A DNA stretch of 64,000 nucleotides from Gammaproteobacteria bacterium (lineage in GTDB: Bacteria; Pseudomonadota; Gammaproteobacteria; Burkholderiales; Rhodocyclaceae), in assembly GCA_018824085.1 (NCBI GenBank), contig JAHJHI010000046.1, forward strand, positions 1 through 64,000, given 5' to 3'. Position numbers and translations under genes: made by a program. Within the stretch, counting starts at the first letter, position 1. Each line of letters opens with the position of its first letter. Shown here piece by piece: positions 35,614 through 44,431 of this stretch. The notes under the pieces are model-generated. The model was not told the origin of the DNA and made no database searches. It worked only from the letters and a program-made list of their open reading frames with translations.

Positions 35614-38600
35614 GTTGCAGCAATTCGGTGAATCGTATGAGGTCGAAACCGTCTATCAGCGCGCGCAGTCTGCGGCAATCCGCGCGCGCCGCCTCGGAAC
35701 GTTCGGCAATCGCGTCGAGCAGCGTGGCGATGCCATTCACGTGCCCGAGGCGGGACAGGCGCAGCAGCGCCGCGCGCTCGTCGTCGTCCAGCGCACCCAG
35801 GGGCCGGTCGGCATCGCCTGCCGCGTCCTGCGCCGCCGACGGCGCGACCGGAAGATCCACCACCCAGGTCAGGTCCAGCGCGTCGCGCAGCTGGTCGAGC
35901 AGTTCGGACTCCATGACCGGCTTGGGCACGAAGCCGGCACACCCGGCCGCGCGCAGCAATTCGCTGCGATTGTCGAACACGTTGGCCGACACCATGATGA
36001 CCGGTATCGGCTCGCCGTCGAATTCGCGCAGACGGCGCGCGACGTCCCAGCCATCCATGCCATCCATGTTGATGTCCAGCAGCACCACGTCGGGGCGCGC
36101 CCGCGCCACGCATTCCAGCCCCTCGCGGCCGCTCGCCGCCTCACCGACATCGAAGCCGAGCGGCGACAGCATGCCGGCCAGCATGTGGCGCTGCGTCGCG
36201 TCGTCGTCGACCAGCAGCACGCGCCGGCGCACGCCGTCGTAGCCGACGACCTGCCGGTTCGGCCGGGCCGACACCTGCGCCGTCAGATACTCCGGCAGAT
36301 AGAGCCGCAGGCGGAAGGTGCTGCCGCGCCCCGGTTCGCTGGCGAGCGTGAGCTCGCCGCCCATCAGCGAACTGAGCATGCGGCTGATGCTCAGCCCCAG
36401 ACCGGTGCCGGGTTCGGCGACGGTACGCCCGCTGCTGCTGCGCTCGAACGGCATGAAGATGCGCGCGTGGTCTTCCTCGGCGATGCCCGGGCCGGTGTCG
36501 GCGATCTCGAAGCGGGCCACCTCCATGCGGTAATCCACGCGCAGCACCACCTCGCCGCGCGCGGTGAATTTCACGGCATTGCCGAGCAGGTTGATCAGCA
36601 CCTGCCGCAGCCGCTTCACGTCCACCCGCACGTAGTCGGGCATGCGCCCGGTGTGTTCGATGCGAAAGCCCAGCCCCTTGCGCGCGGCCTGCGGCTCGAA
36701 CATCTTCGCCAGATCGTCGAGCAGCTCGCGCATCGGCATCGGCGACGGGTCGAGCCGCAGCTTGCCGGCTTCGATGCGCGCCAGATCGAGCAGGCCGTCT
36801 ATCAGTCCGAGCAGGTGCTCGCCGCTGCGCAGTATCGTCGCCAGCGCGCGGCGCTGCGATTCGCCCTGCCCCGCTTCGCGCAGCAGGATCTGTGCATAGC
36901 CCAGGATGCTGTTGAGCGGCGTACGCAGCTCGTGGCTGATGCCGGTCACGTAGCGCGTCTTCGCCAGATTGGCCGATTCGGCGGCGTCCTTCGCCTTCTG
37001 CAGCGCGATGTCGGTGCGGTGGTGCGCCTCGATCTCGCGCATCAGCAACTGGTTCTGGCGGTTCGATTCGTCCTGCGCCATGCGCCGGCTCTCCGAGCCG
37101 AGCACGATCCACCAGGCGCACACCGCGCACAGCAGCACCAGCAACGCGAAGGTCTTCTGCAGGGTGAGCTGCAGGCTTTCGCGCGCGTCGGGATACAGGC
37201 CGGACACGATGGCCTCCTGATAGAACACGACGCCGAATATCACGGCCAGCAGCACGGTCAGCGACAGGAACACGACGAGGAAGTGGCCGATGCGGAAGTT
37301 CACGCGCCGCGCGAGCCGCATCGGCAGGATCGCGTTGAGCACCGCGTGCAGCTGGTCGGCCGCACTGGCGTCGGTCTTGCAGCGGTCGTGGCAGCGCGAC
37401 TCCAGCGTGCAGCACAGCGAACAGATGGGCTGGCCGTAGGCCGGGCAGTGCGCCATGTCCTCGGACTCGAAACTGTTTTCGCAGACGAAGCAGGTCACCG
37501 TCTCACCCGGGCGCCACTGCGCGGTACCGCGGCGCGCAAGGTAGTAGCGGCCGCTCGTGGCCCAGGCGATCAGCGGCGCCGTGACAAAGGCGGTCGCGAG
37601 CGAAATGAGCGGCGAGAACGCCTGCGGCCCCTCGCCCATCCAGCCGGTGTAGGCAAGCACCGATACCAGCGTGGCAATGAGCATGGAGCCGAGGCCCACC
37701 GGATTGATCTCGTACAGGTGGGCGCGCTTGAATTCGATGTGTGACGGACTCAGGCCGAGCGGCTTGTTCACCACCAGATCGGCGACCAGCGCGCCGACCC
37801 ATGCGATCGCGAGATTGGCGTACAGGCCGAGCACGCGCTCCAGCGCCTCGAACACGCCGAGCAGCATCAGCAGCAGCGCGATGACCACGTTGAACACCAG
37901 CCACACGACGCGCCCGGGATGGCTGTGCGTGAGCCGGGCGAAGAAATTGGACCACGCGAGCGAGCCGGCGTAGGCATTGGTCACGTTGATCTTCAGCTGC
38001 GACACGATGACGAAGAAGGTGGTCACCGCGAGCACCACGGCCGGCGAATCGAACACGTAGGCGAAGCCCGCGAGATACATCTGGGTCGGTTCGACGGCGC
38101 GGTCCACCGGCACCAGCGACTGCAGCGCCAGAAAGGCCAGGAAGGCGCCGCCCAGCATCTTCACCATGCCCGGCACGATCCAGCCCGGACCGGCCACCAG
38201 CACGGCAGCCCACCAGCGCCGGCTGTTCTCGCGGTTCTTCTCCGGCAGGAAGCGCAGGTAATCGACCTGCTCGCCGATCTGCACCACCAGCGATATGGCC
38301 ACCGTCGCCGCGGCGCCGAACATGAGCCAGTTGAAGTCACTGCTGCCCGACGAACGCCCGGACAGCGAGGTGAACTGCGTGTACAGCTCCGGCGCCTGCC
38401 ACCACACGGCCACATAGGGCAGCACCAGCAACACGATCCAGATCGGCTGGGTCCACAGCTGGATGCGGCTGATCAGCGTGACGCCATGGATGACCAGCGG
38501 AATGACGACGACCGCGCACAGCAGGTAGGCCCATGCGATCGGGATGCCGAAATACATCTCGAAGGCGAGCGCCATGATGGCGGCCTCGATGGCGAAGAAG

Positions 38601-38986
38601 ATGAAGGTGAAGCTGGCGTAGACCAGCGACGTGATGGTCGAGCCGAGATAGCCGAAACCGGCGCCGCGCGTGAGCAGGTCCATGTCGAGACCGTATTTCG
38701 CGGCGCAATAGCTGATCGGCAGCCCGGTCAGGAAGGTGATGACACCGACCAGCAGGATGGCCCACAGCGCATTGGTGAAGCCGTAATTGAGTGCGATGGC
38801 GCCGCCGATGGCTTCCAGCGCCAGGAAGGACACGGCGCCGAAGGCGGTGTTGGCGACCCGCCACTCGGACCAGCGCCGGAAGCTGCGCGGCGTGTAGCGC
38901 AGCGCGTAGTCCTCGAGGGTTTCGGTCGCAACCCAGGTGTTGTAGTCGCGACGGATCTTGAAAATCTGCTGTGTGGCTTCTGACAT
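35594..38986 (-). CDS. Giant hybrid histidine kinase with complete NCS1-permease-type sensor
   Basis: About 1130-aa protein. Residues 1-480 form a 12-helix permease of the NCS1 cytosine/allantoin/hydantoin class (RRWSEWRVANTAFGAVSFLALE; GYLGSTITSLVYASFTFIFFA; QLKINVTNAYAGSLAWSNFF). Residues 497-537 are a Cys/His-rich cluster, CFVCENSFESED...CPAYG...CSLCC...CHDRC, probably zinc-binding. Two more helices (563-629) precede the kinase: His685 in GISHELRTP; HATPase with NLLGNAVKF and PGTGLGLSISR; receiver with phospho-Asp971 in VVLLDINMDG; then an 80-residue helical tail. ATG at 38986 is chosen because the N-terminus then matches NCS1 proteins. It is the kinase of the response-regulator pair and lies divergent to the amide operon. 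Confidence 0.88.
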   Translation of the reverse strand: MSEATQQIFKIRRDYNTWVATETLEDYALRYTPRSFRRWSEWRVANTAFGAVSFLALEAIGGAIALNYGFTNALWAILLVGVITFLTGLPISYCAAKYGLDMDLLTRGAGFGYLGSTITSLVYASFTFIFFAIEAAIMALAFEMYFGIPIAWAYLLCAVVVIPLVIHGVTLISRIQLWTQPIWIVLLVLPYVAVWWQAPELYTQFTSLSGRSSGSSDFNWLMFGAAATVAISLVVQIGEQVDYLRFLPEKNRENSRRWWAAVLVAGPGWIVPGMVKMLGGAFLAFLALQSLVPVDRAVEPTQMYLAGFAYVFDSPAVVLAVTTFFVIVSQLKINVTNAYAGSLAWSNFFARLTHSHPGRVVWLVFNVVIALLLMLLGVFEALERVLGLYANLAIAWVGALVADLVVNKPLGLSPSHIEFKRAHLYEINPVGLGSMLIATLVSVLAYTGWMGEGPQAFSPLISLATAFVTAPLIAWATSGRYYLARRGTAQWRPGETVTCFVCENSFESEDMAHCPAYGQPICSLCCTLESRCHDRCKTDASAADQLHAVLNAILPMRLARRVNFRIGHFLVVFLSLTVLLAVIFGVVFYQEAIVSGLYPDARESLQLTLQKTFALLVLLCAVCAWWIVLGSESRRMAQDESNRQNQLLMREIEAHHRTDIALQKAKDAAESANLAKTRYVTGISHELRTPLNSILGYAQILLREAGQGESQRRALATILRSGEHLLGLIDGLLDLARIEAGKLRLDPSPMPMRELLDDLAKMFEPQAARKGLGFRIEHTGRMPDYVRVDVKRLRQVLINLLGNAVKFTARGEVVLRVDYRMEVARFEIADTGPGIAEEDHARIFMPFERSSSGRTVAEPGTGLGLSISRMLSSLMGGELTLASEPGRGSTFRLRLYLPEYLTAQVSARPNRQVVGYDGVRRRVLLVDDDATQRHMLAGMLSPLGFDVGEAASGREGLECVARARPDVVLLDINMDGMDGWDVARRLREFDGEPIPVIMVSANVFDNRSELLRAAGCAGFVPKPVMESELLDQLRDALDLTWVVDLPVAPSAAQDAAGDADRPLGALDDDERAALLRLSRLGHVNGIATLLDAIAERSEAARADCRRLRALIDGFDLIRFTELLQRDAHAL

Positions 38987-39348
38987 CGGCGACTTGGGGA
39001 AAACGGCTCCCGGCACGCCATGCAAGAAACGCTCCGGGCAGCACAACGGCGCGCCGCCCGGAGCACAAGGTACAGCTTCCCTCCGCGCCGCCCCACCCGC
39101 GCACCAATCCGGGGCGCAAGCCACATCGTGGTGCAGTGCGTCAGCGCAGGATTCAACCTTAGCACCGATGCCCGCGGGCAGCCGGTGTTGCACTGCGCAG
39201 ACACATACGTCGATTGACGTATTCCGGCAGCCCCCTCCCAGCGACTAATTTTTGCACCGCAGCGAACCGGAGCGGAGCGACGCGTCGTGATGATCTTTCC
39301 GCCCGGTCCGCCTGAAGCTCCCCATCCATCCGTACAGGAGAACAGAAA
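38987..39348. other. Divergent intergenic region between sensor kinase and amide operon
   Basis: A 362-bp gap with no gene. On the kinase side, GCTCCGGGC (39031-39039) pairs with GCCCGGAGC (39056-39064), giving a 9-bp hairpin in the kinase 5' leader. On the operon side lies the 18-bp inverted repeat at 39205-39222. AGGAGA at 39338-39343 serves the first operon gene. Confidence 0.55.
39205..39222. promoter_or_regulatory. Perfect inverted repeat, likely response-regulator operator
   Basis: ATACGTCGATTGACGTAT has two perfect 7-bp arms (ATACGTC/GACGTAT) around GATT. Such TACG...CGTA dyads are typical LuxR/NarL-type response regulator sites. It lies 127 bp before the fmdD start and 219 bp before the kinase start, placing it where the adjacent regulator could control both directions. 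Confidence 0.55.
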
Positions 39349-40623
39349 ATGGCTGACAAGAAAGACCCGATCCAGGCGCCGCTTACCGACACCCAGCGTC
39401 GCAAGATGCTGATGGGCATGGCCTCCGCACCGGCGCTGATGATGCCCGCCATGACGTGGGCGAACGCCGCGCAATACCCGACGGCCAAGGTGAATACCAC
39501 CAAGCTCGCGGTGACGGATACCGAGGTCGTCGTAGGTCAGCTTCACTCCGCCACCGGCACGATGGCGATTTCGGAAACCGGGTCGATCCAGGCCGAACAG
39601 CTGGCCATCGACCAGATCAACGCCATGGGCGGCGTGCTCGGCCGCAAGATCCGCGTGATCAAGGAAGACGGCGCGTCCGACTGGCCGACCTTCGCCGAGA
39701 AGTCCAAGAAGCTGCTGGTGCAGGACCACGTCGCGTGCGTGTTCGGCTGCTGGACGTCGGCGTCGCGCAAGGCCGTGCTGCCGATCTTCGAGAAGGAAAA
39801 CGGGATGCTCTACTACCCGACCTTCTACGAAGGACTGGAGCAGTCGAAGAACGTCATCTATACCGGCCAGGAAGCCACGCAGCAGATCCTGTTCGGTCTG
39901 GACTGGGCGTCCAAGGAGAAGAAGGCAAAAACCTTCTTCCTGGTCGGCTCCGACTACATCTGGCCGCGTACCTCGATGAAGATCGCCCGCAAGCACATCG
40001 AAGGTCACCTGCGGGCCAGCAGCGTCGTCGGCGAGGAGTACTACCCGCTCGGCCACACCAACTTCAATTCGCTGATCAACAAGATCAAGCTTAAGAAGCC
40101 TGACGTCATCTTCGCCGCCGTCGTCGGCGGCTCCAACGTCGCCTTCTACAAGCAGCTCAAGGCGGCCGGCATCACCGCGTCCAAGCAGTTCCTGCTGACC
40201 ATCTCGGTGACGGAGGACGAAGTGCTCGGCATCGGCGGCGAAAACATCGCCGGCTTCTACTCCTCGATGAAGTACTTCCAGTCGCTCGACAACCCGAACA
40301 ACAAGGCCTTCGTGGAAGCGTTCAAGAAGGCCTACGGACCGAAGTCGGTCATCGGCGACGTGACGCAGGCGGGCTATCTCGGCCCCTGGATCTGGAAGGC
40401 CACGGTCGAGAAGGCGGGCAGCTTCGACGTCGACAAGATCGCCGCCGCCTCCGGTGGCATCGAGCTCAAGACCGCGCCGGAAGGCTACGTCAAGGTGCAC
40501 GACAACCATCACCTGTGGAGCCGCGCGCGCATCGGCATGGCGCAGGCGGACGGCCAGTTCAAGGTCGTCGCCGAGTCGCCCGAGCTGATCCAGCCGGATC
40601 CGTTCCCCAAGGGCTACCAGTAA
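39349..40623 (+). CDS. fmdD: Periplasmic amide/urea-binding protein of ABC transporter (FmdD/UrtA-like)
   Basis: 424-aa substrate-binding protein of the UrtA/LivJ group. The N-terminus carries QRRKMLMGMASAPALMMPAM, a twin-arginine-like signal cleaved near WANAAQ. The two-lobe core shows VVGQLHSATGTMAISETGS, INAMGGVLGRKIRVIKEDGASDWPTF, VFGCWTSASRKAVLPIFE and LYYPTFYEG, all close to the urea/short-chain amide branch. It starts an operon with two permeases and two ATPases followed by formamidase, matching the fmdCDEF amide uptake genes of Methylophilus. Formamide, acetamide or urea are candidate ligands. Confidence 0.9.
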   Translation: MADKKDPIQAPLTDTQRRKMLMGMASAPALMMPAMTWANAAQYPTAKVNTTKLAVTDTEVVVGQLHSATGTMAISETGSIQAEQLAIDQINAMGGVLGRKIRVIKEDGASDWPTFAEKSKKLLVQDHVACVFGCWTSASRKAVLPIFEKENGMLYYPTFYEGLEQSKNVIYTGQEATQQILFGLDWASKEKKAKTFFLVGSDYIWPRTSMKIARKHIEGHLRASSVVGEEYYPLGHTNFNSLINKIKLKKPDVIFAAVVGGSNVAFYKQLKAAGITASKQFLLTISVTEDEVLGIGGENIAGFYSSMKYFQSLDNPNNKAFVEAFKKAYGPKSVIGDVTQAGYLGPWIWKATVEKAGSFDVDKIAAASGGIELKTAPEGYVKVHDNHHLWSRARIGMAQADGQFKVVAESPELIQPDPFPKGYQ

Positions 40624-40747
40624 TACCCCGGGCCGCACCGCCTGCGTCCGCCACGCGCGCGCAGGACGGCGCGGCCCCCACCGATGCGGGTTGCGCGCGC
40701 GCCGTCACGGCGTGCGCCGCCCGGTTCAAGCAACGCCGGAGATCGCC

Positions 40748-41662
40748 ATGTCATTCACCGATATCACCAACATTGCCCTGATGCAGGGTTTTGCGGGGCT
40801 GAGCCTGTTTGCGGTGCTGCTGCTGATGGGTCTCGGGCTCGCCATCATTTTCGGACAGATGGGTGTCATCAACATGGCGCATGGCGAGTTCATGACCATT
40901 GGTGCCTACACCATCTACATGTTCTCGACGCTGACCGAGACCTACCTGCCCGGCTTCGTGTCGGCCTACTTTCCGGTCGCCATCATCGCGGCCTTCTTCA
41001 TCGCATTCGTATTCGGCTGGATTGTCGAGTGGGCGCTGATACGCCATCTCTACAAGCGGCCGCTGGACACGCTGCTCGCCACCTGGGGCCTGTCGCTGGC
41101 CATGCAGCAGACCTTCCGCTCGGTGTTCGGCGCGCGTGAAGTGAGCCCGACGCTGCCCGACTGGCTGCTCGGCTCCTGGGCGCCGGCCGAAGGCCTGGAC
41201 ATCCCGATCAACGGCATGTTCGTGCTCGGCCTCACCGCTGTCGTGACCGGCGGCGTGCTGCTCGCGCTGTACCGCTCGCGCTGGGGCTTGCGCGTGCGTG
41301 CCACCGTTGCCAACCGCCCGATGGCCAATGCAACCGGCATCAACACCAAGCGCACCGACCGCCTCACCTACGCCATCGGCTGCGGCATCGCCGGTGTTGC
41401 CGGCGCGGCCTTCACGACGATCGGCTCGACCGGCCCGACCAGCGGTTCGCTGTACATCGTCGATGCCTTCCTGGTCGTGACCTTCGGCGGCGCGGGTTCG
41501 CTGCTCGGCACCGTCGCCTCGGCTTTCGGCATCGCCCAGACGCAATCGATCGCGGAGTTCTTCCTGACCGGCTCGATGGCCAAGGTGCTCACGCTGCTGC
41601 TCATCGTGACCATCCTGATGATCCGTCCGCAAGGTCTGTTCGCCTCGAAGATCCGCCGCTGA
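40748..41662 (+). CDS. fmdE: ABC transporter permease, LivH/UrtB type
   Basis: 304-aa inner-membrane permease with about eight helices, LivH/UrtB class. Signatures: LFAVLLLMGLGLAIIFGQMGVINMAHGEFMTIGAYT, the LivH hallmark near residues 21-56; YKRPLDTLLATWGLSLAMQQ; and the closing VTFGGAGSLLGTVASAFGIAQTQ and LLLIVTILMIRPQGLFA. It pairs with the next permease to form the channel. Homologue of FmdE/FmdF in Methylophilus; which of these two names belongs to which permease here is not certain. Short 38-bp gap to the next gene. Confidence 0.87.
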   Translation: MSFTDITNIALMQGFAGLSLFAVLLLMGLGLAIIFGQMGVINMAHGEFMTIGAYTIYMFSTLTETYLPGFVSAYFPVAIIAAFFIAFVFGWIVEWALIRHLYKRPLDTLLATWGLSLAMQQTFRSVFGAREVSPTLPDWLLGSWAPAEGLDIPINGMFVLGLTAVVTGGVLLALYRSRWGLRVRATVANRPMANATGINTKRTDRLTYAIGCGIAGVAGAAFTTIGSTGPTSGSLYIVDAFLVVTFGGAGSLLGTVASAFGIAQTQSIAEFFLTGSMAKVLTLLLIVTILMIRPQGLFASKIRR

Positions 41663-41700
41663 GCGCGCATCCAGACCATTCCAATCCCCGGGAGATTCAC

Positions 41701-42894
41701 ATGAACGCACTCAAGATCTGGATCGGAAAGAGCGGGCTGGGCAGCGTGCTCATCCTCGCCCTGATCATCCTCGTCGTGTTTCCGCTGACGATGGACCTGT
41801 TCCGTCTCAACCTCGTCGGCAAATACCTCACCTACGGCTTCGTCGCCGTCGGCCTGGTCATGCTGTGGGGCTACGGCGGCGTACTCAGCCTCGGCCAGGG
41901 CGTGTTCTTCGGCCTTGGCGGCTACATGATGGCGATGTTCATGAAGCTCGAAGCATCGGATCCGGTCACCACCAAGATCCAGAGCACGCCGGGCATTCCC
42001 GACTTCATGGACTGGAACCAGATCACCGAACTGCCGTTCTGGTGGGAGCCGTTCCGCCACCTGCCGCTCGCGCTGATCGCGGTACTGCTGGTGCCGACGC
42101 TGCTCGCCTTCATCATCAGCTACGCGATGTTCAAGCGCCGGGTCGGCGGCGTGTATTTCGCCATCATCACGCAGGCGGTCGCGCTGATCATGACCGTGCT
42201 CATCATCGGTCAGCAGGGCTACACCGGCGGCGTGAACGGCATCACCGACCTGAAGACGATGCTGGGCTGGGACACCCGCGAGGACACCGCCAAGTACATC
42301 CTGTACTTCGTCAATGGCGGCCTGCTCATCGGCGCCATCCTGCTGTGCCGCTGGATCCAGATGTCCAAGCTCGGCACGCTGCTGCTGGCCATGCGCGACA
42401 AGGAAGACCGGGTGCGCTTCTCCGGTTACGACGTGTCGATGTTCAAGGTGTTCGCCTTCTGTCTGGCCGCGATGCTGTCGGCCATCGGCGGCGCCATGTT
42501 CACGCTGCAGGTCGGCTTCATGTCGCCGTCGTTCGTCGGCATCGTGCCGTCGATCGAGATGGTCATCTTCGCCGCGGTCGGCGGGCGCATGTCACTGGTC
42601 GGCGCGGTGTACGGAACGCTGCTGGTCAATTTCGGCAAGACCTACTTCTCGGAAAGCTTCCCCGACCTCTGGCTGTTCCTGATGGCCGCGCTGTTCATCG
42701 GCGTCGTGCTCGCCTTCCCGAACGGACTCGCGGGCCTGTACGAAAGCCATGTGAAGCCGCTGTTCGGCCGCCGCAAGGCGAAGCCCGAAACCACCGCTGC
42801 GCCAGGCGACGGCACACCCCACACATCCACCGGCGGCAAGCCGCTCAGCCGCGGCGCGCCGATCTCCGGCGACGTGCAGGGCCAGTCGGCCTGA
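41701..42894 (+). CDS. fmdF: ABC transporter permease, LivM/UrtC type
   Basis: 397-aa permease of the LivM/UrtC class. It shows YLTYGFVAVGLVMLWGYGGVLSLGQGVFFGLGGYMMAM (the LivM hallmark), an elongated periplasmic insert with DFMDWNQITELPFWWEPF seen in UrtC, and AAVGGRMSLVGAVYGTLLVNFGKTYFSESFPDLW near the end. A hydrophilic C-terminal tail of about 45 residues follows (GRRKAKPETTAAPGDG...). Works with the LivH-type gene upstream and the two ATPases downstream. Confidence 0.87.
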   Translation: MNALKIWIGKSGLGSVLILALIILVVFPLTMDLFRLNLVGKYLTYGFVAVGLVMLWGYGGVLSLGQGVFFGLGGYMMAMFMKLEASDPVTTKIQSTPGIPDFMDWNQITELPFWWEPFRHLPLALIAVLLVPTLLAFIISYAMFKRRVGGVYFAIITQAVALIMTVLIIGQQGYTGGVNGITDLKTMLGWDTREDTAKYILYFVNGGLLIGAILLCRWIQMSKLGTLLLAMRDKEDRVRFSGYDVSMFKVFAFCLAAMLSAIGGAMFTLQVGFMSPSFVGIVPSIEMVIFAAVGGRMSLVGAVYGTLLVNFGKTYFSESFPDLWLFLMAALFIGVVLAFPNGLAGLYESHVKPLFGRRKAKPETTAAPGDGTPHTSTGGKPLSRGAPISGDVQGQSA

Positions 42895-42930
42895 GCCCCC
42901 GTACCGGCGAACCGACCGAAAGGAACAACC

Positions 42931-43674
42931 ATGAGCAATACCGATTTCGTGCTGGCGGTGGAAGACCTCACCGTGTCCTTCGACGGCTTCAAGGCGATCG
43001 ACGCGCTGACGCTGTACGTCGATCGCGGCGAGCTGCGCGTGATCATCGGACCGAACGGCGCCGGCAAGACGACGCTGCTCGACCTGATCTGCGGCAAGAC
43101 GCGCGCCAGCGCCGGCAGCATCAAGTTCAAGAACGTTGAAATGACCAAGCTGCAGGAACACAAGATCGTGCGCGCCGGCATCGGCCGCAAGTTCCAGACG
43201 CCGTCGATCTACGAAAACCTGTCCGTGTTCAAGAACCTGGAGGTGTCCTTCCCGCGCGGTCGCAGCGTGTTCGGCGCGCTCGGCTTCCGGTGCACCGACG
43301 AGGTGCGCGAGCGCGTGCAGTCGGTGGCCGACGAGATCGGCCTGGGCGACGCGCTGGATGTCGAAGCCGGCCTGCTGAGCCACGGCCAGAAGCAGTGGCT
43401 GGAGATCGGCATGCTGCTGATGCAGGAGCCGGAGCTGCTGATGCTCGACGAACCGATCGCCGGCATGAGCGTGCGCGAGCGCGAACTGACGGCCGAGCTG
43501 CTGGCGCGCATCTGCAAGGGCCGCTCGGTGATCGTCATCGAGCACGACATGGATTTCGTCAAGCGCATCGCCCACAAGGTCACCGTCATGCACCAGGGAA
43601 AGATCCTCGCGGAAGGATCGATGGACAAGGTGCAGAACGATCCCAAGGTCATCGACGTTTATCTCGGCCACTGA
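42931..43674 (+). CDS. urtD: ABC transporter ATPase UrtD type
   Basis: 247-aa ATP-binding subunit of the branched-chain/urea class. Walker A is GPNGAGKTTLL, the ABC signature LLSHGQKQWLEIGMLLM, Walker B ELLMLDEPIAG, and the switch His is in VIVIEHDMDFV. The phrase GIGRKFQTPSIYENLSVFKNLEV is diagnostic of UrtD-like subunits. AAGGA precedes the ATG. Energises import of the amide or urea ligand. Confidence 0.88.
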   Translation: MSNTDFVLAVEDLTVSFDGFKAIDALTLYVDRGELRVIIGPNGAGKTTLLDLICGKTRASAGSIKFKNVEMTKLQEHKIVRAGIGRKFQTPSIYENLSVFKNLEVSFPRGRSVFGALGFRCTDEVRERVQSVADEIGLGDALDVEAGLLSHGQKQWLEIGMLLMQEPELLMLDEPIAGMSVRERELTAELLARICKGRSVIVIEHDMDFVKRIAHKVTVMHQGKILAEGSMDKVQNDPKVIDVYLGH

Positions 43675-43715
43675 GTCCGGCACGCCGGATCACGACTCCA
43701 ACCAAGGACATCATC

Positions 43716-44405
43716 ATGCTCAACGTCAAGGACGTACACGTCGCCTACGGCCAGAGCGAGGCACTGCATGGCGTTTCGTTCGAAGCAAACAGGAACGAAA
43801 CGGTCGCCATCATGGGCCGCAACGGCATGGGCAAGACCACGCTGTTCAAGTCGCTCATCGGCATCCTGCCGCTGAAGAGCGGCCACATCGAAGTCGCCGG
43901 CAAGGAAGTGTCGAAGGACGAGAGCTTCCAGCGCGTCGCCAAGGGCATCGCCTACGTGCCGCAGGGCCGGATGATTTTCCCGACGCTCACGGTCGAGGAA
44001 AACATCCAGACCGGCCTGGAAAACGCGAAGGTGAAGAAGGTGCCGGACGACATCTACGCGCTGTTCCCGGTGCTGTGGGAGATGCGTCGCCGCAAGGGCG
44101 GCAACCTCTCCGGCGGCCAGCAGCAGCAGCTCGCCATCGCCCGCGCGCTGGTGACCGACCCCAAGGTGCTGCTGCTCGACGAGCCGACCGAGGGCATCCA
44201 GCCGTCAATCATCAAGGACATCGCGAAGGCGCTCAACGAGATCCGCAAGTTGCGCGAAATCACCATCGTCGTGTCCGAGCAGGTCCTCAGTTTCGCCATG
44301 GACGTGGCCGACCGGCTGTTCGTCATCGAAGGCGGACGCCTCGTCCATGAAAGCACGCGCGCCGACACGGATACCGCGCGCATCAAGCAGTTCCTGTCCG
44401 TCTGA
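43716..44405 (+). CDS. urtE: ABC transporter ATPase UrtE type
   Basis: 229-aa second ATPase. Walker A GRNGMGKTTLFKSLIG, signature NLSGGQQQQLAIARAL, Walker B VLLLDEPTEGIQPSIIKD and the LivF/UrtE-typical YVPQGRMIFPTLTVEENI are all present. Start ATG at 43716 gives the standard N-terminus LNVKDVHVAYGQSEALHG. It completes the five-subunit importer and is 26 bp from the formamidase gene. Confidence 0.88.
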   Translation: MLNVKDVHVAYGQSEALHGVSFEANRNETVAIMGRNGMGKTTLFKSLIGILPLKSGHIEVAGKEVSKDESFQRVAKGIAYVPQGRMIFPTLTVEENIQTGLENAKVKKVPDDIYALFPVLWEMRRRKGGNLSGGQQQQLAIARALVTDPKVLLLDEPTEGIQPSIIKDIAKALNEIRKLREITIVVSEQVLSFAMDVADRLFVIEGGRLVHESTRADTDTARIKQFLSV

Positions 44406-44431
44406 CCGCCGTCCAATCAAAGGAGATAAAC

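Noticed and set aside
35603-37744. Long open frame opposite the kinase domains
   Set aside because: No recognisable domain, and it is antisense to a clear hybrid kinase.
39176-39194. Possible sigma-54 promoter before fmdD (GGGCAG...TTGC)
   Set aside because: The GG and GC are not at the required 10-bp separation and the -24 element has several mismatches.
39120-39349. Guanidine-I (ykkC) riboswitch before the amide operon
   Set aside because: None of the conserved ykkC loop sequences is visible; the only structure is the dyad at 39205-39222 and a hairpin in the kinase leader.
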